Positions 24,491-32,479 of a stretch of 38,245 nucleotides of DNA are shown here, one piece after another (position 1 is the first letter of the stretch; every line of letters begins with the position of its first letter). The notes under the pieces were generated by a model. That model ran no database searches and was not told the DNA's origin. It saw only the letters and a program-made list of their open reading frames with translations. Where the stretch lies: contig JAJDYK010000226.1 in NCBI GenBank assembly GCA_022825185.1, positions 1-38,245 on the forward strand, written 5' to 3'. The position numbers were made by a program, and so were the translations under genes. The DNA is from Candidatus Latescibacterota bacterium (GTDB lineage Bacteria; Latescibacterota; UBA2968; UBA8231).

Positions 24491-25005
24491 AACTCGTCGC
24501 TTTTGTCTTCTTTCTGTCCTTTTATTGGGCGCTCCATACGCAAGCTCAGACTGGAAATATCGACCGTCATCGCGTAAGGACTGAGCAGTTGAGCTACGAA
24601 AAATTCGCCAAGTCTGTTGAGCATACCAGAAGCCTCCTCGGGGAGTTGCACGAAGTTACCCGTTTGCTGGCCGAACACTGCAACTTAGAAAAGGTGCGCA
24701 ATATGCGCTCCATTTCTACGAGCGACCTACCACAGGACACAACAGTGGTTTTCGCAGTCCCTTCAGAAAAACTCGCCGAGTATCGTTGTCTAAACTGGAT
24801 TACGCAAAACATAAGTTTCCCAAATTTCATGCAGAGTATAGCTGGCTACGGGTTGGTAAGTCGAGCAGAGATCTTGAGACTGCAAGTTGAAAACATGAAG
24901 CTCTCGAATGCGCCTGACGGTGCGACTAGAAAATTGGAGCTGAAGTACTTGGAAGCGCAGAAGAAACTTGACGAATACTTGGCGACGCAGCGGTGGGTGG
25001 ATTGA
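24487..25005 (+). CDS. Secreted protein of unknown function
   Basis: This is a 172-residue protein with a clear signal peptide (hydrophobic residues 3-16, likely cleavage after HTQA). The start is ATG 24487, with GAGGAG just upstream inside the oxygenase gene, whose TGA it overlaps. The mature part is mostly helical and charged. The last 40 residues (RLQVENMKL and KLELKYLEAQKKLDEYLATQ) look like a coiled coil. Two cysteines (in AEHCNLEKV and YRCLNW) could form a disulfide in the periplasm. I do not recognise the family. Why it is coupled to a cytoplasmic oxygenase is unclear. Confidence 0.75.
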   Translation: MKLVAFVFFLSFYWALHTQAQTGNIDRHRVRTEQLSYEKFAKSVEHTRSLLGELHEVTRLLAEHCNLEKVRNMRSISTSDLPQDTTVVFAVPSEKLAEYRCLNWITQNISFPNFMQSIAGYGLVSRAEILRLQVENMKLSNAPDGATRKLELKYLEAQKKLDEYLATQRWVD

Positions 25006-25020
25006 CTGATTTTAGGCAGG

Positions 25021-25329
25021 TTAGCCAGCGGCCGATTGCAGGCCCTTCCACGGCTTGATTTTCGCCAGATCGGCGGCGAGCGTTTCTTCCGCTACTTCGG
25101 TGTCGTACGCTATTTGCGCCCTCAGCCAGTAGCCCTTGGAGAGGTCGAAAAAGCGACACAAGCGCAAGTCCGTATCTGCTGTAATGGTCCGCTTACCAGC
25201 TACAATCTCACTGATTCGCTGGGCGGGAACACCGATTTCTTTGGCGAGGCGATACTGCGAGAGTTCCATGGGGACCAAAAACTCCTCTCGCAGCAATTCT
25301 CCGGGCGTCACAGGTTTGAGCTTGGACAT
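25021..25329 (-). CDS. higA: HigA-family antitoxin
   Basis: This is a 102-residue protein beginning MSKLKPVTPGELLREEFLVP, the standard HigA N-terminus. It continues with the helix-turn-helix LSQYRLAKEIGVPAQRISEI and VAGKRTITADTDLRL, then the family tail RFFDLSKGYWLRAQIAYD. I chose ATG 25329 over an upstream in-frame codon because this is where HigA homology begins. The stop of the toxin remnant lies 13 nt upstream. The antitoxin looks intact while its toxin is truncated, so it survives as a solitary DNA-binding regulator or by cross-neutralising another toxin. Confidence 0.9.
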   Translation of the reverse strand: MSKLKPVTPGELLREEFLVPMELSQYRLAKEIGVPAQRISEIVAGKRTITADTDLRLCRFFDLSKGYWLRAQIAYDTEVAEETLAADLAKIKPWKGLQSAAG

Positions 25330-25342
25330 ACTCTCTTCGCTC

Positions 25343-25426
25343 CTAATGGTAATCGACGATCTCGACATCTTCCGCCCCAGCAGCCGACCAGCGGAAGCAC
25401 ACCCGAAACTGGTCGTTCACGCGAAT
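25343..25426 (-). pseudogene. higB: HigB toxin, C-terminal stub only
   Basis: Read on the minus strand, this encodes IRVNDQFRVCFRWSAAGAED and then VEIVDYH before TAG. This is the highly conserved end of HigB killer proteins, including the catalytic-side arginines. The frame stays open only a dozen codons further upstream, without family resemblance, so about the first 60 residues are lost. The toxin-then-antitoxin order and the short spacing match an ancestral higBA locus. Confidence 0.8.
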
Positions 25427-25572
25427 GTAAATAATAACGTGACACGTGATTAATATCAAACGGAACTATCTAGCTGCTGACTGGCCCGAGCGACAGCAAC
25501 TCAACAGCGATCCGATAACCGCGTCAATCTTGGCTAAACTATGGCCCATTTCTACACGCGGCTCTTCAGATG

Positions 25573-26475
25573 TTACCCCTTCACCGCCCCTAGCTGAATC
25601 CCGCTGATAAACCACCGCTGAAAAAAGACGAAAACCGCGATCATTGGCACGAGCATCAGCACCGACCCCGCGCAAATCAGCCCGTAGTCGTTGACGTACA
25701 GATCCGACAGCTTGGCCAGTCCTACCGGCAGCACCATCATGGAATCCGAATCCGTCATAATCAGCGGCCAGAGAAAAGCCCGCCAACGACCGAGAAAAGT
25801 AAAGATCGCCAGCGCACCCAACGCCGGTTTGGCCAGCGGCACCACCACGTGCCAGAATACGCCCCATGCCGAGCATCCGTCGATGAGCGCCGCCTCTTCG
25901 ATCTCGCGCGAAATGCCCAGCAAAAACTGTCGCAGCATGAACGTCCCATAGGCACTGAAACACCCTGGCGCGATCAGGGCGAAGAAACTGTCCAGCCCCA
26001 CTGGATGGCCGATGTAGTGACTCTCTAAGTAGAGGAAACCGCTGAAGAAATCCGTTGCTAATACTGCGTTCAGCCATTCGGGGATCTTTTTCATCAACAC
26101 GAACTGCGGGATCATCAGCACGTCGGCCGGAATCATCATCGTCGATAAGTAGCCGAGGAAGAGCACGTCGCGGCCCCGGAACTGCAAGCGGGCAAAGGCG
26201 TACGCCGCCAGTGCGCTGGTGGCTACTTGGACCACAGTGACGGCGGTGGCGATGAACAGCGAATTGGCGTAGTAGCGGAGGAAGGAGAAGGCGCTGAACA
26301 CGCCGGTGTAGTTGTCCGTTGTCCAGCGCGGCGGAATCCACCCGAGCGTCACATCGACGTTGTACTTGAAGGAGGTGAGCAGGGTCCACACCAGCGGCAC
26401 CACCATGCCGCTGAGCACGAGGAGTAAGATCGCATAGATCAGGACCGTTGATTGGTACTGACGCCAGCGCTCCAT
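25573..26475 (-). CDS. Sugar-type ABC importer permease (MalG-like)
   Basis: This is a 300-residue inner-membrane protein with six predicted helices. The importer EAA loop is at about 193-217 (EEAALIDGCSAWGVFWHVVV, then PLAKPAL), which docks onto the ATPase. The C-terminus is like MalG (FFQRWFISGIQLGAVKG). It is the last gene of a binding-protein/permease/permease operon; its ATG overlaps the TGA of the preceding gene by one base (TGATG). No ATPase gene follows in 25446-25572, which is gene-free, so a shared MsmK-type ATPase encoded elsewhere is likely, as is common for CUT1 importers. The substrate is a mono- or oligosaccharide by family, not further resolvable. Confidence 0.92.
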   Translation of the reverse strand: MERWRQYQSTVLIYAILLLVLSGMVVPLVWTLLTSFKYNVDVTLGWIPPRWTTDNYTGVFSAFSFLRYYANSLFIATAVTVVQVATSALAAYAFARLQFRGRDVLFLGYLSTMMIPADVLMIPQFVLMKKIPEWLNAVLATDFFSGFLYLESHYIGHPVGLDSFFALIAPGCFSAYGTFMLRQFLLGISREIEEAALIDGCSAWGVFWHVVVPLAKPALGALAIFTFLGRWRAFLWPLIMTDSDSMMVLPVGLAKLSDLYVNDYGLICAGSVLMLVPMIAVFVFFQRWFISGIQLGAVKG

Positions 26476-27419
26476 CAGACGGCCTCCAGTCGTTTGCCGC
26501 CGTAGCGCCAGTTGAGCAAGGTCGCCGCGAAAATCAGCGCGAAGAGCACCATTGAAATCGCCGCGGCATACCCTACTTCTAGCTGCTCGTACGCCTGGGT
26601 GTAGATGTAGTAGCTCATGGTGGTGGTCGAGCCCTCGGGGCCGCCTCCGGTCATTACATAAGCAGCTTCAAAGCCGCCTTGCAGGCCGCCGATTATACTG
26701 GTGACGAGGATGAAAAACGTCGTGGGCGCTAGCTGGGGCACGGTGATGTGAATGAGCTGGGACCACCAGCCAGCGCCGTCCATTTCAGCGGCCTCGTAGA
26801 GTTCGAGTGGGATGTTTTGTAGGCCGGCCAAGTAGAGCACCATGTTGTAGCCGCCTACGCTGGCCCAGATGAACATGATGATCAGCGCGGGCTTGGCCCA
26901 AGATGCGTCGATTAGCCACCCTGGCAGGAGTGCGGCGGCCCGTTCAGGTGCGATCCCCAACACCCCAAAAATCTGCCACAAAAGTCCGTTTATGATGCCG
27001 ACGTTTGGCTCGTAGGTCAGGAGCATTTTCCAGACCATGTAGATGGCGATGCCCGTACACAGGTGTGGAATGAAGAACAGGGTGCGGAAGAAGATGCGGC
27101 CGGGCAGTTCTTTGTTTAACAGCACGGCCAAGAGCAAGGATCCGACCATGGCGAGCGGGATGTTGAGCATCAAAAAGAGCGTGTTGCCGAGGTACTTCCA
27201 AAAGTACGGGTCACGCGCCACCCACTCGCCATCGACCTTTGTGAAAAGCACTAAATCGGCAAAATTATCCAGCCCGATGAAGACGGGTGCGCCCGAAGCG
27301 AGTTGATAGCGGTAGAAGCCCATGCCCGCAGCCACTACGACCGGCCCAAGCGCAAAGATGAGAAAGCCGACGAAATTGGGCAGTAGAAAGAAGAAGGCGG
27401 CTTTGTTTTGGCTTTTCAT
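26475..27419 (-). CDS. Sugar-type ABC importer permease (MalF-like)
   Basis: This is a 314-residue protein beginning at ATG 27419 (MKSQNKAAFFFLLPNFVGFL). The frame is open further upstream, but this start overlaps the preceding stop by one base and matches the usual N-terminus of the family. It has six helices and an EAA loop near 209-233 (ELYEAAEMDGAGWWSQLIHI). After it comes the typical FEAAYVMTGGGPEGSTTTMS region. An insertion between the first helix and the core (about residues 50-75) contains TKVDGEWVARDPYFW, seen in many permeases of this group. It forms the translocation pore together with the MalG-like partner. Confidence 0.92.
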   Translation of the reverse strand: MKSQNKAAFFFLLPNFVGFLIFALGPVVVAAGMGFYRYQLASGAPVFIGLDNFADLVLFTKVDGEWVARDPYFWKYLGNTLFLMLNIPLAMVGSLLLAVLLNKELPGRIFFRTLFFIPHLCTGIAIYMVWKMLLTYEPNVGIINGLLWQIFGVLGIAPERAAALLPGWLIDASWAKPALIIMFIWASVGGYNMVLYLAGLQNIPLELYEAAEMDGAGWWSQLIHITVPQLAPTTFFILVTSIIGGLQGGFEAAYVMTGGGPEGSTTTMSYYIYTQAYEQLEVGYAAAISMVLFALIFAATLLNWRYGGKRLEAV

Positions 27420-28705
27420 TAGGGGGTTTCTTCGGCGTACATGCGCTGTAGATAGGCGTTGGTTACTTGGTGGGCTTCGGCGAGGGCTTCGGCCACGCTC
27501 TCGCGGCCAGTGAGGGCTGCGTCGAGTTCGTCGAGCATCCGGCGGTAGAGGTCTTCCCACCACAGTTCTTGGGGGAAGAGCCGGACGTTGTAGTCCATTG
27601 AGCGCACGAAGACCTCCTCCTCATAGGGCGTTGACGCTCGCGGGTAGGTGTTGCGGGCCACCGAGCGCTGCGGCGGCAGGTCGCTGCCCAGCTTGGCCAT
27701 CTTGGTCGTCGCCTCGGCTGAGATCATGTGCTTGAGCACATCCCAAGCGACTTCTGGCTCGCGCGTGCCCTTCCAGATCGTAAAACCGACGCTGGCGTAG
27801 CGCGTCTGCCGGCCAGCCGGTCCTTGGGGAAAGAGCGCCGCGTCCCACTCGAAGCGGTCCAAAAGCTGAAAGGTCGGCAGCATCCACGGCCCCATGATGC
27901 CGATGGCGATGCGCCCGGCCTCAAAGGTGAAGGTGCTCATGGCGTTATCGCTGCGCACGCCGGGTCGGGGTGGGCTGACCTTGTGCTTGAAATAGAGATC
28001 GACGTAGAACTGCACGGCTTGGGCCACGCGCGGATCGTCGAGGTTGGAAACGTAGCGCCCGTTTTCCTGCCGGAGGAAGTCCCCGCCCATGCTCCACACA
28101 TAGCTGGCGATGTCGTACGGGGTACAGCCGTATATATCTGGCAGGCCGTCTTGGTCTTCGTCGATGGTCAGGGCCTTGGCCTTGGCCAGAAGATCGTCGA
28201 GCGTCCAGTCGTCGGTGGGATAGCTGATGCCGTAGCGGTCGAAGAGGTCCTTGTTGTAAAAGCAGGTGATGGTGCTGCCTTTGACCGGAATGCCGTAGAG
28301 GGTTCCGTGGTAGGTGTACGCTTGCAGACCCACCGGATAGTAATCGCCGGTGGCGAGCTGGTCGCGCCGCACCAAGTCGTCGAGCGGCAAAAGCTGCCCG
28401 GTGCTAGCTACTTGGGGCATCTGCCGCCAGTGCAGAACGCAAATATCGGGGGCGTGCCCAGCGTCCATACCCGTCAGCAGCTTTTGCACGACGCTGCGGC
28501 CGGGTACTACCTCTAAGCGCAGGCGAACGTCCGGGTGCTGTTGGCGATATTCGGCGGCGACCTTGCGGTACAGCTCGGCCTCCTGCGGCGAGCCATATAC
28601 CCACATGGTCAACACCTCTTCGGCTGGGTACCAGTGGATGGAGAGGACGCCCCAGAGGGTTCCGGCAGCTAGCGCGGCAATGATCCCGATACGGAGTACG
28701 GGCAA
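27419..28705 (-). CDS. Extracellular sugar-binding protein of the ABC importer
   Basis: This 428-residue family-1 solute-binding protein has an N-terminal hydrophobic signal/anchor (about 5-22), with no lipobox. The start appears to be TTG 28705, preceded by TAGGGG; an in-frame stop lies just upstream and no ATG is available before the mature domain. Family features include PDICVLHWRQMPQVASTGQL, LYGIPVKGSTITCFYNKDLF, and a calcium-loop-like DEDQDGLPD (182-190) common in sugar-binding proteins. The C-terminal half has the usual hinge elements (AIGIMGPWMLP, VGFTIWKGT). It delivers the sugar to the two downstream permeases. Confidence 0.92.
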   Translation of the reverse strand: MPVLRIGIIAALAAGTLWGVLSIHWYPAEEVLTMWVYGSPQEAELYRKVAAEYRQQHPDVRLRLEVVPGRSVVQKLLTGMDAGHAPDICVLHWRQMPQVASTGQLLPLDDLVRRDQLATGDYYPVGLQAYTYHGTLYGIPVKGSTITCFYNKDLFDRYGISYPTDDWTLDDLLAKAKALTIDEDQDGLPDIYGCTPYDIASYVWSMGGDFLRQENGRYVSNLDDPRVAQAVQFYVDLYFKHKVSPPRPGVRSDNAMSTFTFEAGRIAIGIMGPWMLPTFQLLDRFEWDAALFPQGPAGRQTRYASVGFTIWKGTREPEVAWDVLKHMISAEATTKMAKLGSDLPPQRSVARNTYPRASTPYEEEVFVRSMDYNVRLFPQELWWEDLYRRMLDELDAALTGRESVAEALAEAHQVTNAYLQRMYAEETP

Positions 28706-28717
28706 TGTATCCCCTAG

Positions 28718-28774
28718 CTAATAGCCATTTTCACGATAGAAATCGACCTGTTCATCGGTGAGTATGTAGCCTCT
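28718..28774 (-). pseudogene. N-terminal remnant of a PhyH-type oxygenase
   Basis: On the minus strand this reads RGYILTDEQVDFYRENGY and then TAG. LTDEQVDFYRENGY is the hallmark beginning of phytanoyl-CoA dioxygenase-family proteins, and compares with IPDEIQRWERDGYFV in the complete gene at 23636. No continuation is found, because the importer gene starts 12 nt later. The rest of the gene was probably deleted when the importer operon took its present place. Confidence 0.65.
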
Positions 28775-28814
28775 AAAAATTTCGGCAGGCCCCGCACCTA
28801 GGCGAGACCTGCCG
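28775..28814 (-). terminator. Rho-independent terminator after the CBM9-like gene
   Basis: On the minus strand CGGCAGG and CCTGCCG (plus-strand 28808-28814 and 28783-28789) pair. An inner CTCGC/GCGGG stem extends the hairpin, and five T follow 4 nt later (28775-28779). It lies 30 nt downstream of the 28844 stop and separates that gene from the importer operon. Confidence 0.8.
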
Positions 28815-28843
28815 GAATGGTCTTGAGATTGAGATGAAACAGC

Positions 28844-29737
28844 CTAGAACTGGGCCTTGATCCGCCCCCAGCTATTCGACTCGACGGCCGTAGCTGATCC
28901 CCAGTCGATGTTGGGATCGGCCGGGGCTAGTAGCAAGTCGTTGAGTGCTGTGCAGCACTGGATCGGGTTGGTGCTCCACTGGCCGATGCGGTTGTCGCCT
29001 TCGCCTTCGCCGCCATCGACTTCGTTGACCGTGGCTGTGACGTGGATGATCTCACCTTCGACCAAGTCGTGGATTTCAACCTGGTCTTCAGTGGCCTCCT
29101 CCGAGCGCGGCATCCGCGAAATCGGTAGGATGCGGATCTCGTGGTCATAGGTGCTCTCGCCGAACTCTTCGCCCGTGAAGGTGTGGGCGATCTCAATCCA
29201 TTGCGAGCCGCTGGTCAGCCAAGGCAGGTTGCGATTGGGGCGATACCACTCAAAAGTCTCCTGGAAGACCGGGAAGGCGAATTTGTAGCTGAAGTTGGTG
29301 GCATCGTCGCCTTGGTTTTGGTCCGCGAGGGCCTGATGTTGGGCATTAACCTCATATTCGACGCTGTCATCCCAGTAAAACCTGCCTGGGTCCTGACGCT
29401 GGGTGACGTGTCTGTCGTCGAAGACGCGAGTGGTGAAATAGACGTTATTGGTCGCGTCATTCCAGCCAACGATATGGCGGATCTGCAGCGAACTAGCGTC
29501 CAATCCGCCGCGCGGGACGTTGTCGCCGGCAAAGCCATCGAGTGAGTACAAGGACTCACTGAAAATTCCGTACTGGTCGAGGGGTACGGGAGCCCACTCG
29601 CTGGGATCGCCGTCAATGACGGGCACGTTAGCGTCGGGGAAATTCACGGCGACTAAAAGCTCGCCAGGGGGCTCGTGGGCTTGGGCTGCAACCACAAGGC
29701 CCAACGAGGCAACGGTGATGGTGAGAAACTTTTTCAT
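28844..29737 (-). CDS. Secreted CBM9/DOMON-like beta-sandwich protein
   Basis: This is a 297-residue protein with a signal peptide (MKKFLTITVASLGLVVAAQA, cleavage near residue 20). The start is ATG 29737, with GGAGG upstream. The mature protein matches the carbohydrate-family-9-like sandwich: an opening VPVIDGDPSEWAPVPLD, then FTTRVFDDRHV, and WDDSVEYEVNAQ near residues 120-130. Such domains bind sugars or haem-like ligands, and stand-alone copies are often surface or periplasmic binding proteins. Two adjacent cysteines (QCCTALND) near the C-terminus are unusual. It has its own promoter and leader hairpin (see next entries). It lies between a surface-protein cluster and a sugar importer, consistent with glycan capture, though the ligand is not known. 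Confidence 0.75.
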   Translation of the reverse strand: MKKFLTITVASLGLVVAAQAHEPPGELLVAVNFPDANVPVIDGDPSEWAPVPLDQYGIFSESLYSLDGFAGDNVPRGGLDASSLQIRHIVGWNDATNNVYFTTRVFDDRHVTQRQDPGRFYWDDSVEYEVNAQHQALADQNQGDDATNFSYKFAFPVFQETFEWYRPNRNLPWLTSGSQWIEIAHTFTGEEFGESTYDHEIRILPISRMPRSEEATEDQVEIHDLVEGEIIHVTATVNEVDGGEGEGDNRIGQWSTNPIQCCTALNDLLLAPADPNIDWGSATAVESNSWGRIKAQF

Positions 29738-29765
29738 AGCAAGCTACCTCCAAGAGATAGAGTTA

Positions 29766-29809
29766 AAGAAGAAAAAGGTGCGGTAACTCGGCGATTTCTT
29801 GGTACCGCA
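29766..29809 (-). terminator. Terminator-like hairpin in the leader of the CBM9-like gene (possible attenuator)
   Basis: Minus-strand TGCGGTA and TACCGCA (29803-29809 and 29779-29785) form a 7-bp stem with a 17-nt loop, followed by CCTTTTTCTTCTTT. It ends 28 nt before the start codon and lies downstream of the promoter at 29827-29856. It can therefore terminate both read-through from the barrel gene and transcripts from the local promoter. CCAAGA in the loop can pair with TCTTGG next to the Shine-Dalgarno (29750-29755). Confidence 0.65.
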
Positions 29810-29826
29810 ACGAAATGGAAAGGTTC

Positions 29827-29856
29827 AATATATGCACTTAAAAAAGCGCCTGTCAA
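29827..29856 (-). promoter_or_regulatory. Sigma-70-type promoter for the CBM9-like gene
   Basis: On the minus strand TTGACA (29851-29856) and TATATT (29827-29832) are separated by 18 nt. This is the best promoter match I found in the window. It begins 3 nt after the stop codon of the barrel gene and points to the CBM9-like gene, with an expected start of transcription near 29820 and a leader of about 80 nt. Confidence 0.65.
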
Positions 29857-29858
29857 GG

Positions 29859-32471
29859 TTAAATCCCCGCGTAAACGGCGATGAAGGATTGGGTCTCGGT
29901 GCGCGAGGGGGCGTCCTTGAAATTCTTGCGCTCTAGCACCAGCCCGATCACAGTCTGTAGCTTGTAGCCTTGGTAGGCCGATTCGTTTTTGAACTGAACA
30001 CCCCAAGTCAGCGCCGTGAAGTCGTTGGCGTCCGCGTCGAAATCATCGAAGATCAGGTACTCTAGGCCCACTTGTAGCTTGGTGATCTCTAGGACATCAG
30101 TGACCGCCAACAACGAGAAGAGCTCGGCTAGAGTCGTTCGGCGCTCGTCCGTGAACAGGTCGCGGCTCTGCTTGATGAACTCGCTTTTCCAGCGCGGCTC
30201 CAAATAGAGAGGACCGAGCACATGGCGGTAGTGGGCCTTGTTGATCATCCCCAAGAAGAAATCCGTTTCGGCTAGGCCCCAACGCTGCCGTTGCTCGGCG
30301 TCCATAAGTTGGTGAAAGACCACCCAGTTGACCTTGCTCTGTAGGTTCAGCGAAAAGGCGCGCATATTGTGGCCGAGGAAGAGCTGATTGATCCAAGTGT
30401 CGCGAGCCAGCAGTGGATCGTCGATCTCGGTTAGCGTGCCGAGACGCAGCGTGTTGTCGGGTGCCCACTGTAGGAGCGGGTCGGCAATATCGTCCTCCAC
30501 GCGCTTGGTCATGCCGAAGAGGCGCACATCGCCGTAGCGCGCCCAGCTCCGGTCGAATCGCAGGAGGGCGTACGCGCTGTGGTTTTTCTGGTTGGAAGAG
30601 ATGCGATCCTCGCGCAGGAGGCCGGCGATGATTTTTAACTGCGGAGCTAAGTAGGTGCCGACGTACGCGTTGTAGCCTTGGTGGTCGCGCTTGTAGGGGT
30701 AGTCTGGCTCCTGGTCGTTTTCGTATTGGTCGGTCCAGAAGTTGTTGTTCATATCAACGCCAAAGAGGAATTCGGGCCGATCGACTGCAAAGCGCAGGAA
30801 AGGCTCTTCGTAGTCCGGGATCGAGTTGGTGCGGACTCGGCTGTCGTTTTGGTTGATGTCGGGCACGAAGTCGTTGTTTTGGTCCCAGCCCGGAAAGACT
30901 TGGCGGTCGGGGAAGGCCCAGTCGGCGCGAAAGGTGTCTGGCACCCGGTCTTGGTCGTCGTTGTCTTCCACCAGATCCATGAGGCTGCGGTCGTTTTGGT
31001 AGTCGATGCTGCCGTCGTCGCGGGTGACGAAAGTTTGGGTGTTGTAGCGCGGGTGCATGTGATAGGCCTCGCCGTAGATGAAGAAGCGAGACCACTGACG
31101 CGACAGGTTGAGCATATAGGCCGGTGCGCTGCGCGCGCCGACAATGCCGGATGCGGTCTGGTGCTCTTCGACGAGATTGTTGGGATATTTGCGGTAATTC
31201 CAGTTGAGGTCGTACTCGCCGTATAGGTCGAAGCCCATCACGTCGGTGGCCGTCACCGTACCACCGAGAATGTGGGTTGCCGTCGGCAGCCCGGCTTCAA
31301 AGCTGATGACTCGTAGGTTAGACAAGTCCTTGATGTTGCCCGGCGCTTGCGTCGCTAGCAGAAATACAGGTTCGCCACCGCTGGTCTGCTGGTCGGAGGT
31401 CATCCAGACCTGATAGTCATTGGCTACCACCAGCCGGAATTCCACTTTGACGATCTCGGTTTTGTCGGCTGCGGCTCGGTTGATGAAACTCGCGCTGTCG
31501 AAGTCGTAGCGCAGGCGGATTTCATCGTTGCCGTTGGCTTCGATATAGCCCGGGCGGGGTGCGCCGCCCTCCACCACGGGTTCAAAGCGAATCTCGCGGC
31601 CCGAATCCACGCGGCCATCCCGATAGGTGATGAAGATGTCCGAGCCGGCCGGAAAGTACGCGGCACCGCCTACGCCATCGTCGGGAGAATCGTCCCGCAG
31701 AGCGATTTCGATGCGGGAGATGGTCCGGTTCTGGCCCTGAGTCAACGATCCGGTTACCCAATTGCTCAACAAGGCTTCTTCCGAGAGCGAATTGGCTTGG
31801 TGCGCGTTGGCGGTGTGGACGCCGAGTTCGACGAAATCGCCGATTTGCACCTCAAAGCGCCCCCCGATCAGGGTGGTGGAATTGGTGCGGCGCAGCTCTT
31901 GATTGGTGATGCCGCGCGGGGCGCTGGCCTGCGCGTAGAGGAACGTGCCTCGGTACTTGTCCATGGCGAAGTCGAACTGCACGCCATCGAGGCGCGGTTT
32001 GGACAGCACCATGGGCGTCAGGGTGGTGCGCAGGTCGCTGCTGATGGTCAGCGCGTACGCGTATTGCCCTTTTTGCTCGGAGGCCACGGCGACCTCGGAA
32101 AACCAGTTGCGGAAGCGTTGGGCCTCGAACAATACGGTGCCGAATTCCTCGGGGTTGGACTGGGATACGTTGTATATCAGCCAGCCCTGATTGAGGAAGT
32201 TGCCAAAGGAATCGTAGAAGTATTCCCCTTCGATGCTGGGACTAACATACCGCTGATAGGGTGCGCGTGCATAGTTGGTGGCGTTCCACTGCCGCCAGTG
32301 GTGTTCGGCGACCAACTCTTGGGGCACGTACCAGCGGCGCACCGCCGGGTCGAGGGCCGCCGTGCTTGGGGGGGCTAACGATTGCAGCCCGATTTGGGCG
32401 GTGGCCGAGCCGCCGCTAATAGCCCACAAAAGTAGGGCGGCTTTGCAGATGTGTTTCGCAGTTTCTGCCAT
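29859..32471 (-). CDS. Large outer-membrane beta-barrel protein
   Basis: This 870-residue protein starts at ATG 32471 with a signal peptide (about 1-25, ending SATAQ). The mature part is dominated by alternating, aromatic-rich strands. Examples are FDLYGEYDLNWNYRKYP, FFIYGEAYHMHPRY and YAYALTISSDLRTTL. The last strand, SFIAVYAGI, ends with an aromatic two residues from the hydrophobic terminus, as barrel proteins do. Between about residues 495 and 600 there are several Asp/Asn-rich loops (DNDDQDRVPD, DQNNDFVPDINQND, DMNNNFWTD) that look like calcium-binding loops. I do not recognise a named family. It is 8 nt downstream of the FlgD-tailed protein gene, so it is co-transcribed. It is probably a porin, receptor or scaffold for the upstream surface proteins. 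Confidence 0.72.
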   Translation of the reverse strand: MAETAKHICKAALLLWAISGGSATAQIGLQSLAPPSTAALDPAVRRWYVPQELVAEHHWRQWNATNYARAPYQRYVSPSIEGEYFYDSFGNFLNQGWLIYNVSQSNPEEFGTVLFEAQRFRNWFSEVAVASEQKGQYAYALTISSDLRTTLTPMVLSKPRLDGVQFDFAMDKYRGTFLYAQASAPRGITNQELRRTNSTTLIGGRFEVQIGDFVELGVHTANAHQANSLSEEALLSNWVTGSLTQGQNRTISRIEIALRDDSPDDGVGGAAYFPAGSDIFITYRDGRVDSGREIRFEPVVEGGAPRPGYIEANGNDEIRLRYDFDSASFINRAAADKTEIVKVEFRLVVANDYQVWMTSDQQTSGGEPVFLLATQAPGNIKDLSNLRVISFEAGLPTATHILGGTVTATDVMGFDLYGEYDLNWNYRKYPNNLVEEHQTASGIVGARSAPAYMLNLSRQWSRFFIYGEAYHMHPRYNTQTFVTRDDGSIDYQNDRSLMDLVEDNDDQDRVPDTFRADWAFPDRQVFPGWDQNNDFVPDINQNDSRVRTNSIPDYEEPFLRFAVDRPEFLFGVDMNNNFWTDQYENDQEPDYPYKRDHQGYNAYVGTYLAPQLKIIAGLLREDRISSNQKNHSAYALLRFDRSWARYGDVRLFGMTKRVEDDIADPLLQWAPDNTLRLGTLTEIDDPLLARDTWINQLFLGHNMRAFSLNLQSKVNWVVFHQLMDAEQRQRWGLAETDFFLGMINKAHYRHVLGPLYLEPRWKSEFIKQSRDLFTDERRTTLAELFSLLAVTDVLEITKLQVGLEYLIFDDFDADANDFTALTWGVQFKNESAYQGYKLQTVIGLVLERKNFKDAPSRTETQSFIAVYAGI

Positions 32472-32479
32472 TTGCTTGC

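Noticed and set aside
27420..27563. Upstream extension of the MalF-like permease
   Set aside because: Arg/Pro-rich sequence that overlaps the binding-protein gene; the ATG at 27419 with TAATG overlap is the family-consistent start.
28706..28717. Search for a promoter directly before the sugar-binding protein gene
   Set aside because: No credible -35/-10 pair could be placed between the terminator at 28775 and the start at 28705.
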